This document shows, piece by piece, positions 33,746 through 43,251 of a stretch of 64,000 bases of DNA (position 1 is the stretch's first letter; each line of letters opens with the position of its first letter). The stretch covers positions 1 to 64,000 of the forward strand of contig JANYHE010000050.1 in the NCBI GenBank assembly GCA_025359215.1. Direction: 5' to 3'. The notes beneath the pieces are model-generated. The model had not been told where the DNA came from and made no database searches. It saw nothing but the letters and a program-made list of their open reading frames with translations. The position numbers and the translations under genes are program-made. The stretch comes from Hyphomicrobiales bacterium (GTDB lineage: Bacteria > Pseudomonadota > Alphaproteobacteria > Rhizobiales > Aestuariivirgaceae).

Positions 33746-34578
33746 ACTTTTTTTACGTCATTTATGATGTTCATAGTGGCAACACCGCTGTGACCAAGCT
33801 CCACAGAGGCAAATGGTCCGCCATGGCACATTTGGCCTTTATCAGTTGGATCAGGCACCGGGGCTGCGGCGAAAATCTTTTCGGCAAATTGCTCCGCGTT
33901 GTCCTTCGGGCGAAAGCCAAGGAACTGCGCATTGGCATTATCGACGGGCGCGCGATCATTGTTTGATACGCCATATATGATGCTGAAACCTGTAATCGGG
34001 GTATCGATGGCCCTTTGCACCAAATGAACCATATCTTCATAAGACAGCCAGCTGCCAACAGCACGGGCATTGCCGACATTTGCGCAGGAGAGAATGCGCA
34101 AGCACACAGATTCCAGTTGACGTTTATCCCAATAAAGACTGCCCAGATCTTCGGCAAAACACTTGGCGAGGCCATAAAATGAGTCTGGGCGATGCGGTAC
34201 ATCAGTGCCGATGAATTGGTTTTTCGGATACATACCAACGGCGTGGATGGAGCTGGCATAGACCACGCGGCGGAGCTTGTTTTGCGAGGCCGCTTCCCAC
34301 ACATTGTAAGCGCCAATTATATTGGAACCGAGAATTTGATCAAACGGCGCTTCATCACCAATGGCACCGAAATGCACCACCATGTCTGCACCTTTGAGCA
34401 GCGCAATCATGTCATCTAACTTTGTGAGATCGGCTGACACGTAAGATTCACCGGGATAGAGTTTGCCAATATCTGGCTTAATGTCGGACGACACCAGTTG
34501 CTTAGCCATCTTCGTCAAGGGTTCGCGCAAATAGGAACCGAGCCTGCCTGCGGCACCGGTGAGAACGATTTTTTTCAT
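33742..34578 (-). CDS. Uronate-dehydrogenase-like NAD(P)-dependent SDR
   Basis: The 278-residue extended-type short-chain dehydrogenase has nucleotide motif TGAAGRLGS, the Ser of VVYASSIHAVG and the YxxxK pair in DSFYGLAKCFAEDLGSLYWDK. These segments, and FRPKDNAEQFAEKIF near the C-terminus, resemble Agrobacterium uronate dehydrogenase (Udh), which oxidises hexuronates to aldaric acid lactones. The rest of the operon does not look like uronate catabolism, so the true substrate may differ. The start overlaps the stop of the FAD oxidoreductase gene (ATGA). Confidence 0.75.
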   Translation of the reverse strand: MKKIVLTGAAGRLGSYLREPLTKMAKQLVSSDIKPDIGKLYPGESYVSADLTKLDDMIALLKGADMVVHFGAIGDEAPFDQILGSNIIGAYNVWEAASQNKLRRVVYASSIHAVGMYPKNQFIGTDVPHRPDSFYGLAKCFAEDLGSLYWDKRQLESVCLRILSCANVGNARAVGSWLSYEDMVHLVQRAIDTPITGFSIIYGVSNNDRAPVDNANAQFLGFRPKDNAEQFAEKIFAAAPVPDPTDKGQMCHGGPFASVELGHSGVATMNIINDVKKV

Positions 34579-35771
34579 ATAATTGCTTTTTCCATAAAGG
34601 GCTCATTGCGCTCGATGCGCAAGAAACTGAAGGGCGATAGATCGAGTGTTCGGAATTCACCATAGGTGATCAATTCTGAAAGCCCGCGCCCCATGGCGGG
34701 CGACTGTTGAAAGCCATGGCCAGAAAAACCATTGCAGAACATAAAGTTTTTAATCTGCGTGTGGGAGCCGAGAATGGCATTTTGGTCGAGCACATTATAA
34801 TCATAATGACCTGCCCAGGAATTGATCACTTTAATAGCTTCAAATTGTGGGATGCGGTTGGCTACTGCTGGCCAAATTTTACTTTCCCAAATTTCATGAT
34901 CCATGTCGAAATCATTATGATCCACAGCACAGTCATCATCAGGAGGGCCACCCGTCATATAATATTTTCCTTCTGAGCGCATATGGACGCCGGAAGGATC
35001 AATTGTCAGCGGCAAATCACGGTCCAGCGGCTTTTCTGCATCAAAGATAAACGTCATGCGTTTGCGGGGCTCTATCGGAATTTTTATGCCAGCCATGCCT
35101 GCAATTAAACTCGCACGTGTGCCTGCGCAGTTGACCACTGTGCCACACAATATGATCTCACCACTTTTTAACGTCACTGACTCGATGCGATTGTCAGCCC
35201 GTGCCATGGCCACAACTTCATTGTGAATATACTCAACGCCCTTTTGTTTGGCTTGGCGTTTCCAACAATCAAACAATGTGCCGCCATCAAAGTAACCTTC
35301 ATCGATGAGATTATGATTGCCCGCAATAATATCATCCAGTTGATAGAAGGGATATGCAGCGGCAATCTCATCGCGCGTCATATGTTTGGTGCCTGCCCCA
35401 CATTCACTTTGCATTTTTTGATCAATTTTCAATTGATCGGCAAAGCTTTGCGTGTTAGCCAAATACATATAGCCAAAACTTTGGATGATGGGCTGCGGCA
35501 GCTCCGGCCCGCCACCCATATAGGTTTTAAAGTTCTTCACAAAATCCGCACCAAATTGCGAAATTTTCACATTGATGGGCTCACTGAATTGCATGCGGAT
35601 GGAACTGTTGGTGAGCGAGGTTGCCGCAAATTCATAGGTGGGGTCGCGCTCCACCACCAAAACTTTGCCTGTGAAATCTTTGTTGTTCGACAAGAACCAC
35701 GCCGTTGATGAACCCAACATAGCGCCACCAATAATGACTACATCATATGACTTATGCTTTGGTGTTTGCAT
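34575..35771 (-). CDS. FAD-dependent amine oxidoreductase (DAO family)
   Basis: The 398-residue DAO-family flavoprotein has the ADP-binding strand YDVVIIGGAMLGSSTAWFLS, an acidic end at VVERD, the second FAD region VVNCAGTRASLIAGM, and C-terminal FMFCNGFSGHGFQQSPAMGRGLSELI. The family includes sarcosine, glycine and other secondary-amine oxidases and dehydrogenases. The ORF track starts 100 codons upstream, inside the GNAT gene; ATG 35771, five bases past the GNAT stop, is the credible start. In an operon with hyuAB, an N-methylated amino acid product such as sarcosine would fit, but this is inference. Confidence 0.82.
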   Translation of the reverse strand: MQTPKHKSYDVVIIGGAMLGSSTAWFLSNNKDFTGKVLVVERDPTYEFAATSLTNSSIRMQFSEPINVKISQFGADFVKNFKTYMGGGPELPQPIIQSFGYMYLANTQSFADQLKIDQKMQSECGAGTKHMTRDEIAAAYPFYQLDDIIAGNHNLIDEGYFDGGTLFDCWKRQAKQKGVEYIHNEVVAMARADNRIESVTLKSGEIILCGTVVNCAGTRASLIAGMAGIKIPIEPRKRMTFIFDAEKPLDRDLPLTIDPSGVHMRSEGKYYMTGGPPDDDCAVDHNDFDMDHEIWESKIWPAVANRIPQFEAIKVINSWAGHYDYNVLDQNAILGSHTQIKNFMFCNGFSGHGFQQSPAMGRGLSELITYGEFRTLDLSPFSFLRIERNEPFMEKAII

Positions 35772-35775
35772 AGTG

Positions 35776-36222
35776 TTATAGGCCTTTGCGATAGACAATA
35801 AATGACGAGCGTGGAACGATGGTGTCATAAAGCGAACGGGCCGCTGCATTATATTCTTGGGTTTGCCAGTAAATGCGGAATGCACCTTTTTCTTTGGCTT
35901 TTTCTTCGCATGCAAGAATGAGCTTTTTTGCAGCCCCACCGCCGCGCGCATTGGGGTCCACAAATAAATCCTGCAGATAACAAATCTGTTGCTTGCTCCA
36001 TGTGTGATCATGAAAAACATAATTGCAAATGCCGATGACAACACCATCACGCTCAGCAACCAAGGCATCAATGTTGCTTTCGGAATCGAGTATGCGTTTC
36101 CACGTATTGGCGGTTACATCATCGGCAACTTCTGCACGATAGAATTTGACGTAGCCTGCCCAAAGTTCGCGCCAACGCATCTCATCCTTTGCTTCCGCAA
36201 ACCGAATTATTGTTTCAGACAT
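35776..36222 (-). CDS. GNAT-family N-acetyltransferase
   Basis: The 148-residue GNAT has the acetyl-CoA motif A region ICYLQDLFVDPNARGGGAAKKLILACEEKAKEKG and motif B QTQEYNAAARSLYDTI. The substrate is unknown. ATG 36222 overlaps the hyuB stop (TGATG), so it is coupled to the hydantoinase genes; the TTG at 36225 used by the ORF track is less likely. Confidence 0.85.
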   Translation of the reverse strand: MSETIIRFAEAKDEMRWRELWAGYVKFYRAEVADDVTANTWKRILDSESNIDALVAERDGVVIGICNYVFHDHTWSKQQICYLQDLFVDPNARGGGAAKKLILACEEKAKEKGAFRIYWQTQEYNAAARSLYDTIVPRSSFIVYRKGL

Positions 36223-37922
36223 CAAACAGTTTCCCCGCGTTTCACAGAATCCAGAACAGTTTTGATTTCAGCATCACTCAATTCGTAATCGTGTTTTGCA
36301 GCTTCAGCTGAAATATAGCCGCGCGATAAATCGCGTTTCACCAATGCAGGATCGCGCTCAGTCGCTTTGCCATAACCCGCACCTCCGGGGAATGCCAGCA
36401 TGACGCGCCTGCCGTGGGCCACAAATTGCTTGCCCTTCCCTCGCATTTTCGTGCCGTCATCTTGACCGATAGTGGTGGCAGCGCCATTGGCTCCGCCCTG
36501 CCTGCCACGGGCGGGATGATCGACGCGATCAAACATCGCTTGGAAATCAAACTCGTGGCCTTTCACGGCACCCACTTCCATAAACTGGCCTAGGCCACCG
36601 CGATATTTTCCAGCGCCTCCTGAATCAGGGCGCAGTTCTTTCCTCCAGATAATCACCGGGCCTGTGTGTTCCGTGGCTTCAATCGGCATCGTCATCACAC
36701 CCGATGGGAAAGCCGTGGCGTTAAGACCATCAACAGTTGGGCGCGCCCCTGCGCCTCCTGAGTTAAAGGTGAGAACTTCGGCCCGCACTGTGCCTTCTGG
36801 TGCGGGTTGATCCATGCGGGGGCGCAAAGAGACTTGAAAATTGCAGAGGCAACCGGCCCCTTCAGCGGGCACCAGATGCGGTAGAATTTTATCGAGCGCA
36901 TCATAAACTGTATCTGGAATCATATGACCAATAACATGGCGCAGCGCTACTGGTGCTGGATGCACCGCATTGAGAATGGAATTGACGGGTGCCACCACTT
37001 CGAACGGCGCAAGCGATGCTGCGTTATTTGGAATTTCTGGTGCGATGGCGCATTTCAACGCGTAGCACGCATAGGCCTTGGTATAAACCAAAGGCACGTT
37101 AATGCCTTTTTTATCGAGGCCCGATGTTCCAGTGAAATCTGAAACAATACGATCGGCGAAAATCTCCAACTTCACTTTCAATTCGATGGGTGTGTCAAAT
37201 CCATCGATCGTCATGGCCCCAGTGGCCGTGCTGCGCGGCAAGGCAGCAATGCGCTCCAATGTGGCGCGGCGCGAATTATCCAGAATGAAATGGCTGATGC
37301 CCGCAAGATCATCCAATTCAAACTCGATCATCATTTCAATGAGGCGGCGGTGGCCGATTTCATTGCAGGTGGCGAGTGCATAGATATCACCCACCAACTG
37401 ATCAGGCTCACGTACGTTACCGCGCACGATTTTAATCAGTGTTGCATCAACCACGCCGCGTGTCGCGAGCTTCATGATGGGAATATAGAGGCCTTCTTCA
37501 TAAACGCTGGCCGCATCAGCGCCAAAGCCGCGCCCCCCAATATCGACGATGTGCGCCGTGCAGGCGAAAAAACCAACATGCGCACCTTTATGAAAAGACG
37601 GTGTTACCACGGTGATATCATGCAGATGGCCGGTGCCCTCCCATGGATCATTGGTGATGTAGACATCGCCTTCAAAAATATTTTCACGGCCAATGCGCCT
37701 GATGAAATGACCCACAGCATCTGCCATGGCATTCACATGACCGGGCGTGCCGGTTACGGCTTGGGCCAGCATCTGGCCCGCGAGATCATAAACGCCAGCA
37801 GAAAGATCGCCTGCTTCCCGCACTGATGTGGAAAACGCGGTGCGAACCAAAGCTTGGGCCTGCTCTTCGACCACGGAAATGAGGCGGTTCCACATGACTT
37901 GATTGGCGACAGTTGTTGTCAT
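36222..37922 (-). CDS. hyuB: Hydantoinase/oxoprolinase subunit B (HyuB family)
   Basis: The 566-residue HyuB-family subunit has typical stretches: GHVNAMADAVGHFIRR, GDVYITNDPWEGTGHLHDITVVTP, HIVDIGGRGFGADAASVYEEGLYIP and the glycine-rich GGAGKYRGGLGQ and AFPGGAGYG. With HyuA it forms ATP-dependent enzymes that open cyclic amides or carboxylate ketones (N-methylhydantoinase, 5-oxoprolinase, acetone carboxylase relatives). The start is three bases after the hyuA stop. Confidence 0.92.
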   Translation of the reverse strand: MTTTVANQVMWNRLISVVEEQAQALVRTAFSTSVREAGDLSAGVYDLAGQMLAQAVTGTPGHVNAMADAVGHFIRRIGRENIFEGDVYITNDPWEGTGHLHDITVVTPSFHKGAHVGFFACTAHIVDIGGRGFGADAASVYEEGLYIPIMKLATRGVVDATLIKIVRGNVREPDQLVGDIYALATCNEIGHRRLIEMMIEFELDDLAGISHFILDNSRRATLERIAALPRSTATGAMTIDGFDTPIELKVKLEIFADRIVSDFTGTSGLDKKGINVPLVYTKAYACYALKCAIAPEIPNNAASLAPFEVVAPVNSILNAVHPAPVALRHVIGHMIPDTVYDALDKILPHLVPAEGAGCLCNFQVSLRPRMDQPAPEGTVRAEVLTFNSGGAGARPTVDGLNATAFPSGVMTMPIEATEHTGPVIIWRKELRPDSGGAGKYRGGLGQFMEVGAVKGHEFDFQAMFDRVDHPARGRQGGANGAATTIGQDDGTKMRGKGKQFVAHGRRVMLAFPGGAGYGKATERDPALVKRDLSRGYISAEAAKHDYELSDAEIKTVLDSVKRGETV

Positions 37923-37925
37923 GGT

Positions 37926-40004
37926 TTAAACCTTCCGTGTGAGATCAATGGTGCCATCGGCTTGCGCCACAGCGTTGCGGCTGGATGGCACGATGATGGT
38001 GGTTTCATCTTCAGTAATAATGGCTGGTCCCTGCACCGTTTGGCCCGGCTTCAGGGAATTTCGGTGAATGACTGAAGCGTTGACCACTTTTGAAAGCCCT
38101 GCATCAAATAATATCCGTGTACTGAATATTTCTGCTGCGGAGGGATTGGGCAAGGACGCAACAGGGGCCACTTTTTCAGTGGGTGTTGTGGCATTGACCG
38201 CCCACACCGTGATTTCAATTTCCATGCCTTCGACCGTGCGGCCAAACAAAGCTGCATAATCGGTTTCAAATAATTTTTGGAACGTTGCCACATCTGGGTT
38301 TCGGGCTTGCTCGACGCTTAGCACAATGGGGATTTCCCAACCTTGACCCTTGTAACGCATGTAAGCTTTAAATTCGGCATTGATAGGCGCAACGGCATCG
38401 CAGGAGCGCACAAAACTTGTGGCTTCTTTTTCTAAATCTGCAAGCAGGGTTTTGATGACTGCGGGAGCAAATTGCGAGAGCTTCATATAAACACTGCGAT
38501 TGGCTTCGAAGCTGAAAGGAGCCCGCAAGAAGCCGATGGCGGAACCTACGCCCGCCCCTTGTGGCACCAGCATGCGGGTGATGCCCAGTTTTTCACACAG
38601 GCGGCCCGCGTGAAGCGGGGCTGCGCCACCGAATGCAATCATTGTATAATTTGCTAAGTCCTCACCATTCTCCACAGCGTGAACACGCGCTGCATTGGCC
38701 ATGTTTTCATCCACAACTTCGGCAAGGCCAAAAGCTGCGGTTTGGGCATCCATGTCCAGCGCTTTTCCAAGCACAGTCTCCAATGCCAATGCCGAACTTG
38801 CTCTGTTCAATTTTATTGAGCCGCCCGCAAAATTATCAGGATCGAGCTTGCCCAAAACTAAATCCGCATCCGTGACCGCTGGCTTCACGCCACCTCGACC
38901 ATAGCAGGCGGGCCCGGGTTCAGAGCCTGCGCTTTCGGGCCCAACTCTGATTTGTCGCATCGCATCAACGTGCGCAAGCGAGCCACCGCCCGCACCAATC
39001 TCCACCATGTCAATCACCGGAATCGAGATCGGCATTCCGGAGCCTTTTTTAAACCGATAAGTGCGGGCTACTTCAAACACGCGGCTGGTTTTTGGCGTTT
39101 GATTTTTGATCAGGCAAATCTTTGCTGTGGTGCCACCCATATCAAAGGACAGAACTTTGTCGAGGCCAAATCGCGCCGCGATGTTGGCGGCAAAAACGGC
39201 TCCACCTGCGGGGCCAGACTCCACCAGCCGCACCGGAAATTCAGCCGCACTTTCGATTGAAATAATGCCACCACCGGAATGCATAAGAAATATTTTGCAT
39301 GTCACACCTTCCACATTGAGACGCGCGCCCAAGCGACTGAGATAAGATTTCATCAACGGTTTGATATAGGCATTGGCCACCGTGGTGTTGAAGCGCTCAT
39401 ATTCGCGCATTTGCGGTGAGACTTCGGATGAGAGCGAGATCATCACGCCGGGTAATTTCTCAGCCAGCACTTCGCGGATCATTTTTTCGTGTGCGTCATT
39501 CAAGTATGAATGGATGAGCCCAACTGCAACGGAGTTGTAACCAGCAAGACGAATATCTTCGACAACACGTTCCACATCATCTCTTTGCAGTGGCACCAGC
39601 ACATCACCTTTGGCGCTCACGCGCTCCAAAACAGTGAAGCGGCTTTGGCGCGGCAGCAGCGGCTCTGGCAGAACGAGATTCAGATCATATTGTTCAAAGC
39701 GTGATTCAGTGCGCATTTCAATCACGTCGCGAAAGCCTTGGGTGGTAATTAGCGCTGTCTTGGCGCCGCGCCGCTCAATCAGAGCATTGGTGGCTAGCGT
39801 GGTGCCGTGGATAATCTGGGTGATTTGAGTTGGTGAAATTTTTGCCTTGGCGCAAACCTGCTTCATGCCCTCGATGATGGCATCTTCTGGGGCTGCGTTG
39901 GTCGTCAAAACTTTGGTGGAGTGTTGCTGATCACCAATCTCTAACACCACATCGGTAAACGTGCCGCCGATATCTACACCGAGGCGGATGGAAGTGATTT
40001 TCAT
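37926..40004 (-). CDS. hyuA: Hydantoinase/oxoprolinase subunit A (HyuA family)
   Basis: The 692-residue ATP-binding subunit of the actin-like ATPase fold has GVDIGGTFTDVV (phosphate 1), HGTTLATNALIERRGA, LVESGPAGGAVFAA, SFDMGGTTAKICLI (phosphate 2) and GPACYGRGG. It energises ring opening through phosphorylation, with HyuB as partner. First gene of the operon hyuA-hyuB-GNAT-DAO-Udh-like. Whether the substrate is hydantoin, N-methylhydantoin or oxoproline cannot be told from sequence. Confidence 0.93.
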   Translation of the reverse strand: MKITSIRLGVDIGGTFTDVVLEIGDQQHSTKVLTTNAAPEDAIIEGMKQVCAKAKISPTQITQIIHGTTLATNALIERRGAKTALITTQGFRDVIEMRTESRFEQYDLNLVLPEPLLPRQSRFTVLERVSAKGDVLVPLQRDDVERVVEDIRLAGYNSVAVGLIHSYLNDAHEKMIREVLAEKLPGVMISLSSEVSPQMREYERFNTTVANAYIKPLMKSYLSRLGARLNVEGVTCKIFLMHSGGGIISIESAAEFPVRLVESGPAGGAVFAANIAARFGLDKVLSFDMGGTTAKICLIKNQTPKTSRVFEVARTYRFKKGSGMPISIPVIDMVEIGAGGGSLAHVDAMRQIRVGPESAGSEPGPACYGRGGVKPAVTDADLVLGKLDPDNFAGGSIKLNRASSALALETVLGKALDMDAQTAAFGLAEVVDENMANAARVHAVENGEDLANYTMIAFGGAAPLHAGRLCEKLGITRMLVPQGAGVGSAIGFLRAPFSFEANRSVYMKLSQFAPAVIKTLLADLEKEATSFVRSCDAVAPINAEFKAYMRYKGQGWEIPIVLSVEQARNPDVATFQKLFETDYAALFGRTVEGMEIEITVWAVNATTPTEKVAPVASLPNPSAAEIFSTRILFDAGLSKVVNASVIHRNSLKPGQTVQGPAIITEDETTIIVPSSRNAVAQADGTIDLTRKV

Positions 40005-40088
40005 GAATAGGACTGTCCTGATGCGGGTATGGTGTTCATTATTTCAAAATACTTGCGTTTGATAGAGCTTCATGATGTAGCTTTAAAC

Positions 40089-40229
40089 ATGGTCGAAAAA
40101 AAATTGCCTGAAAAGAGTTTAGAGCGAAAGAAGCGTGAAGCGGTGGCTTTGAAGGCTAATCTTAAGCGGCGCAAGGAACAGGCCAAGGTGAAGCTTGAGT
40201 CCAAAGGGGACAAGAATGTCGAACGCTAA
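40089..40229 (+). CDS. Small basic hypothetical protein
   Basis: A 46-residue, highly charged frame (about one third Lys/Arg, rich in Glu) that would form one long helix (SLERKKREAVALKANLKRRKEQAK). I recognise no family. Evidence is modest: no strong ribosome site, but its end overlaps the start of the next small gene by 14 bases, as in coupled genes. The ORF track start at 40029 adds 20 less credible residues. Confidence 0.4.
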   Translation: MVEKKLPEKSLERKKREAVALKANLKRRKEQAKVKLESKGDKNVER

Positions 40230-40500
40230 ATCTGCGCTGCATGGTATTTTTTCACTTTTGGCGATTGTGTTTTGGTTGGCGGCCTTGGGCCTTTTGCTGT
40301 GGCAAAGCTGGGGGTGGCTGAGCAGTGGCGTTTGGAATTCAATGCCGATTTCGGCCGTTTTGCCCAACTGGGATCGGGCTTTGATGGCTTCAGGAACATC
40401 CATATATGTGGCAGCTGCCGTTGTTTCCGCGCAATCCCTAGCGCTTGGCTGTGGGTTGCTGGGTGTGTTCTGCAATTTTATTGCGAGAATCACTGATTAA
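40216..40500 (+). CDS. Small membrane protein upstream of murA
   Basis: A 94-residue protein with two hydrophobic helices (IFSLLAIVFWLAALGLLLWQ and ASGTSIYVAAAVVSAQSLALGCGLLGVFCNFIA). ATG 40216 has AGGGG about 7 bases upstream and is preferred to TTG 40195. Predicted inner-membrane hairpin; no family recognised. It precedes murA by 88 bases. Confidence 0.6.
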   Translation: MSNAKSALHGIFSLLAIVFWLAALGLLLWQSWGWLSSGVWNSMPISAVLPNWDRALMASGTSIYVAAAVVSAQSLALGCGLLGVFCNFIARITD

Positions 40501-40588
40501 GGGCGCGCGCGATTTAGGGTTGCCCCAATGCAGCCTTTTATGCTTGTTACGGCTCAAATTTGTAGCATTTCAGCAAGGACTTTGATTC

Positions 40589-41881
40589 ATGGATCGTATC
40601 CGCATTCGCGGTGGCAATAAACTTAATGGTGTGATTGATATTTCGGGAGCGAAAAACGCAGCTTTGCCGCTGATGATTATTCCCCTGCTCACGCCTGATA
40701 CTGTGACCCTTCATAACGTGCCACGATTGGTGGACGGAATGCGCTTACAGCGCATTTTGCAGAACCACGGCGTTGATATTACAACTGCTGGCAAGCGCTC
40801 TGGCCAACACGGCGCTGCGGGTGAAACGCTGAAGATTTCAGCCAAGACCATTATCGATACCACTGCCCCTTATGATCTCGTGTCAAAAATGCGGGCCTCA
40901 TTCTGGGTATTAGGGCCTCTAATCGCCCGCATGGGCGAAGCCAAGGTTTCATTGCCAGGCGGCTGTGCGATTGGCACAAGGCCCGTGGATATGCACATTA
41001 TGGCCATGGAAAAGCTGGGCGCTGAATGTGTGATTGAGCAAGGTTATGTCATCGCCAAGGCCAAAAAGGGACTCAAAGGCGGGCATATCTCATTTTCAAA
41101 AGTAACCGTGGGGGCCACCCATGCCGCCTTGATGGCATCGGTTTTGGCGCATGGTGATACTGTGATTGAAAACTGTGCCACCGAACCTGAAATTACTGAC
41201 GTTGCAGAATGCCTCGTTAAGATGGGAGCCAAGATTGAAGGCATCGGCACCCGCACTTTGAATATCACGGGCGTTACCAGCTTGCATGGCGCTGAACATA
41301 CTGTGGTGGCAGACCGCATTGAAACGGGCACCTATGCCATGGCTGTGGGCATGACGGGTGGCGATGTGCTGCTGCGCGGGGCGCGGGCTGACACCATCGA
41401 AAATGTGATCCTCACCATGCAGCGGGCCGGCATCGATGTTTCCACTACCAATGATGGTGTGCGGGTGAAGCGTAATGGTTCCGGCATTTTGCCTGTTGAT
41501 GTGACCACCGACCCCTACCCCGGTTTCCCGACTGACATGCAAGCGCAATTCATGGCTTTGATGACTATGGCAAAAGGCAAGAGCCATATTCGTGAGACGA
41601 TTTTTGAAAATCGCTTTATGCATGTGCAGGAATTGGCTCGCCTTGGTGCTGATATTCATATGCATGGTGACATGGCGGAAGTGCGTGGTGTGACCAAGCT
41701 TACGGGTGCGGATGTGATGGCGACTGACCTTCGGGCTTCGGTGTCTTTGATCATTGCAGGCCTTGTGGCTGAGGGCGATACGATGCTGCACCGGGTTTAT
41801 CACTTAGACCGTGGCTTTGAAGCGCTGGAAGAAAAGCTGCAAGGTGTGGGTGCTGATGTTACCCGGTTGACCGGAGATTGA
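40589..41881 (+). CDS. murA: UDP-N-acetylglucosamine 1-carboxyvinyltransferase MurA
   Basis: The 430-residue enolpyruvyl transferase starts peptidoglycan synthesis by adding phosphoenolpyruvate to UDP-GlcNAc. The start [23 protein letters not shown] has the catalytic Lys; the PEP- and fosfomycin-reactive Cys is in [29 protein letters not shown] and the end region [18 protein letters not shown] are standard. Length and motifs are normal. The downstream genes DUF2948, UPF0262 and phosphatase form the usual Hyphomicrobiales neighbourhood. Confidence 0.98.
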   Translation: MDRIRIRGGNKLNGVIDISGAKNAALPLMIIPLLTPDTVTLHNVPRLVDGMRLQRILQNHGVDITTAGKRSGQHGAAGETLKISAKTIIDTTAPYDLVSKMRASFWVLGPLIARMGEAKVSLPGGCAIGTRPVDMHIMAMEKLGAECVIEQGYVIAKAKKGLKGGHISFSKVTVGATHAALMASVLAHGDTVIENCATEPEITDVAECLVKMGAKIEGIGTRTLNITGVTSLHGAEHTVVADRIETGTYAMAVGMTGGDVLLRGARADTIENVILTMQRAGIDVSTTNDGVRVKRNGSGILPVDVTTDPYPGFPTDMQAQFMALMTMAKGKSHIRETIFENRFMHVQELARLGADIHMHGDMAEVRGVTKLTGADVMATDLRASVSLIIAGLVAEGDTMLHRVYHLDRGFEALEEKLQGVGADVTRLTGD

Positions 41882-41888
41882 TCATTCC

Positions 41889-42302
41889 ATGTTACGGTTG
41901 ACGGCTCAGGATAGTGATGATCTGGCGGTAATTTCTGCGCAAATGCAGGATGCTGTGTTGAAACTCAGCGATGTGAGTTTTAACAGCAAGCGTCGGCGTT
42001 TTGCTTTTGTAGGCAATCGCTTTGCATGGGATGCAGCGCCTGAAAAATTGCGCCGCCGCGCAGGCTTGCATTTTGATAGTGTGCTTTCTGTGAAACGCTT
42101 GGGCTTTGCCAATGCGAGCGGTGATACCATTCTTTCCTTGTTGGCGATCACCTACACTGAAACAAGCGCGCCTTCGGGCTTTGTGACATTGGCTTTTTCT
42201 GCAGGTCATTCCATTCGTTTGGAAGTAGAGTGTTTGGATTGCGCAATGAATGATTTGGGGCCAGCTTGGTCGACTGATCATCAACCCGAACATGCAGGTT
42301 GA
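41889..42302 (+). CDS. DUF2948 family protein
   Basis: The 137-residue protein matches DUF2948, a small alphaproteobacterial family found after murA. The opening LRLTAQDSDDLAVISAQMQDAVLKLSDVSFNSKRRRFAFVGNRFAWD is diagnostic. The biochemical role is unknown. It starts 7 bases after murA and ends one base before the UPF0262 start, so the genes are co-transcribed. Confidence 0.88.
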   Translation: MLRLTAQDSDDLAVISAQMQDAVLKLSDVSFNSKRRRFAFVGNRFAWDAAPEKLRRRAGLHFDSVLSVKRLGFANASGDTILSLLAITYTETSAPSGFVTLAFSAGHSIRLEVECLDCAMNDLGPAWSTDHQPEHAG

Positions 42303-42303
42303 A

Positions 42304-42780
42304 ATGACGGCTCGCAATAATCGGCTCAGCACTGTTGATATTGACGATAGCATCGGTCACAGCCCCTCGCCTGAGGCCGAGCAAGACCGGAAAATGGCCA
42401 TTCATGATTTGCTGGAGTTTAACAGTTTCAGTTTGAGCAATGGCATTGCCGGGCCCTATCACTTGAATCTTTCCAGCATTGACAGTCGCTTGATTTTTGA
42501 TGTGCGGGGCGCTGATGAAAAGCCTTTTGCTATTGGGCTTTCACTCTCGCCCTTCCGGCGCATTGTGAAAGATTATTTTCAGATTTGTGATAGTTATAAT
42601 ATGGCTGTCAAAGGCTCAAACCCGCAGCAGATTGAGGCCATTGATATGGCAAGACGGGCTTTGCACAATGATGGCAGCTCTTTGCTGCAAGAGCGGCTTC
42701 ACGGCAAAGCTGAAATGGATTTTGACACGGCACGGCGCTTGTTCACTTTGGTGTGTGCACTTTTATGGCGCACCGCATGA
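42304..42780 (+). CDS. UPF0262 family protein
   Basis: A 158-residue UPF0262 protein: the N-terminal RLSTVDIDDSIGHSPSPEAEQDRKMAIHDLLEFNSF and C-terminal MDFDTARRLFTLVCALLWR are family stretches. ATG 42304 has an AGG about 6 bases upstream. In many Hyphomicrobiales hisD sits between DUF2948 and this gene; here hisD is absent and the two genes abut. The stop overlaps the phosphatase start (ATGA). Function unknown. Confidence 0.88.
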   Translation: MTARNNRLSTVDIDDSIGHSPSPEAEQDRKMAIHDLLEFNSFSLSNGIAGPYHLNLSSIDSRLIFDVRGADEKPFAIGLSLSPFRRIVKDYFQICDSYNMAVKGSNPQQIEAIDMARRALHNDGSSLLQERLHGKAEMDFDTARRLFTLVCALLWRTA

Positions 42781-43202
42781 CGAGGGCTTTGCCGAGTGCA
42801 ATTCTATTTGCATGTACGCTCAACGCCATTCGCTCTCCCATGGCAGCAGCGATTATGCATCATTATCATGGTCACAAGGTCTATGTGGCATCAGCAGGCA
42901 TTGCGGCAGGGGACCCTGATCCATTTGTGGGATTGATTATGGATGAGATTGGCATCGACCTTAAAAAGCATCGCCCGCATAGTTTTGAAGACTTGGAAGA
43001 TTCAGCTTTTGATTTATTGATTACCCTCTCACCTGAAGCGCAAAAACGCGCTGAGGATATGGCCCGCACTATGGCCATTGATGTTGAAAGTTGGCCGATT
43101 GCTGATCCATCCCATGTGACAGGTTCACGTGAACAGATCCTTGATAGCTACCGTGCTGTGCGGGATGATCTGGTTAAGCGGGTTAAGGCTCGGTTTGAGT
43201 AA
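42777..43202 (+). CDS. Low-molecular-weight protein-tyrosine-phosphatase family protein
   Basis: The 141-residue protein has the P-loop CTLNAIRS (C-x5-R-S) in place of the more usual CxxNxxRSP form, followed by SPMAAAIMHHY, and the general-acid Asp region WPIADPSHVTG. The fold is shared with arsenate reductases; the conserved murA-linked position identifies the Hyphomicrobiales member, of unknown substrate. Translationally coupled to UPF0262. Confidence 0.85.
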   Translation: MTRALPSAILFACTLNAIRSPMAAAIMHHYHGHKVYVASAGIAAGDPDPFVGLIMDEIGIDLKKHRPHSFEDLEDSAFDLLITLSPEAQKRAEDMARTMAIDVESWPIADPSHVTGSREQILDSYRAVRDDLVKRVKARFE

Positions 43203-43251
43203 GCCGACGTGAGCTGCTAGAAATTAATTCTTGTATGATGGGAATAGAATA

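Noticed and set aside
37290-37826. 178-residue plus-strand frame opposite hyuB
   Set aside because: Lies wholly within a well-supported hyuB; shadow.
41096-41803. 235-residue minus-strand frame rich in His opposite murA
   Set aside because: Antisense shadow of murA, which is certain.
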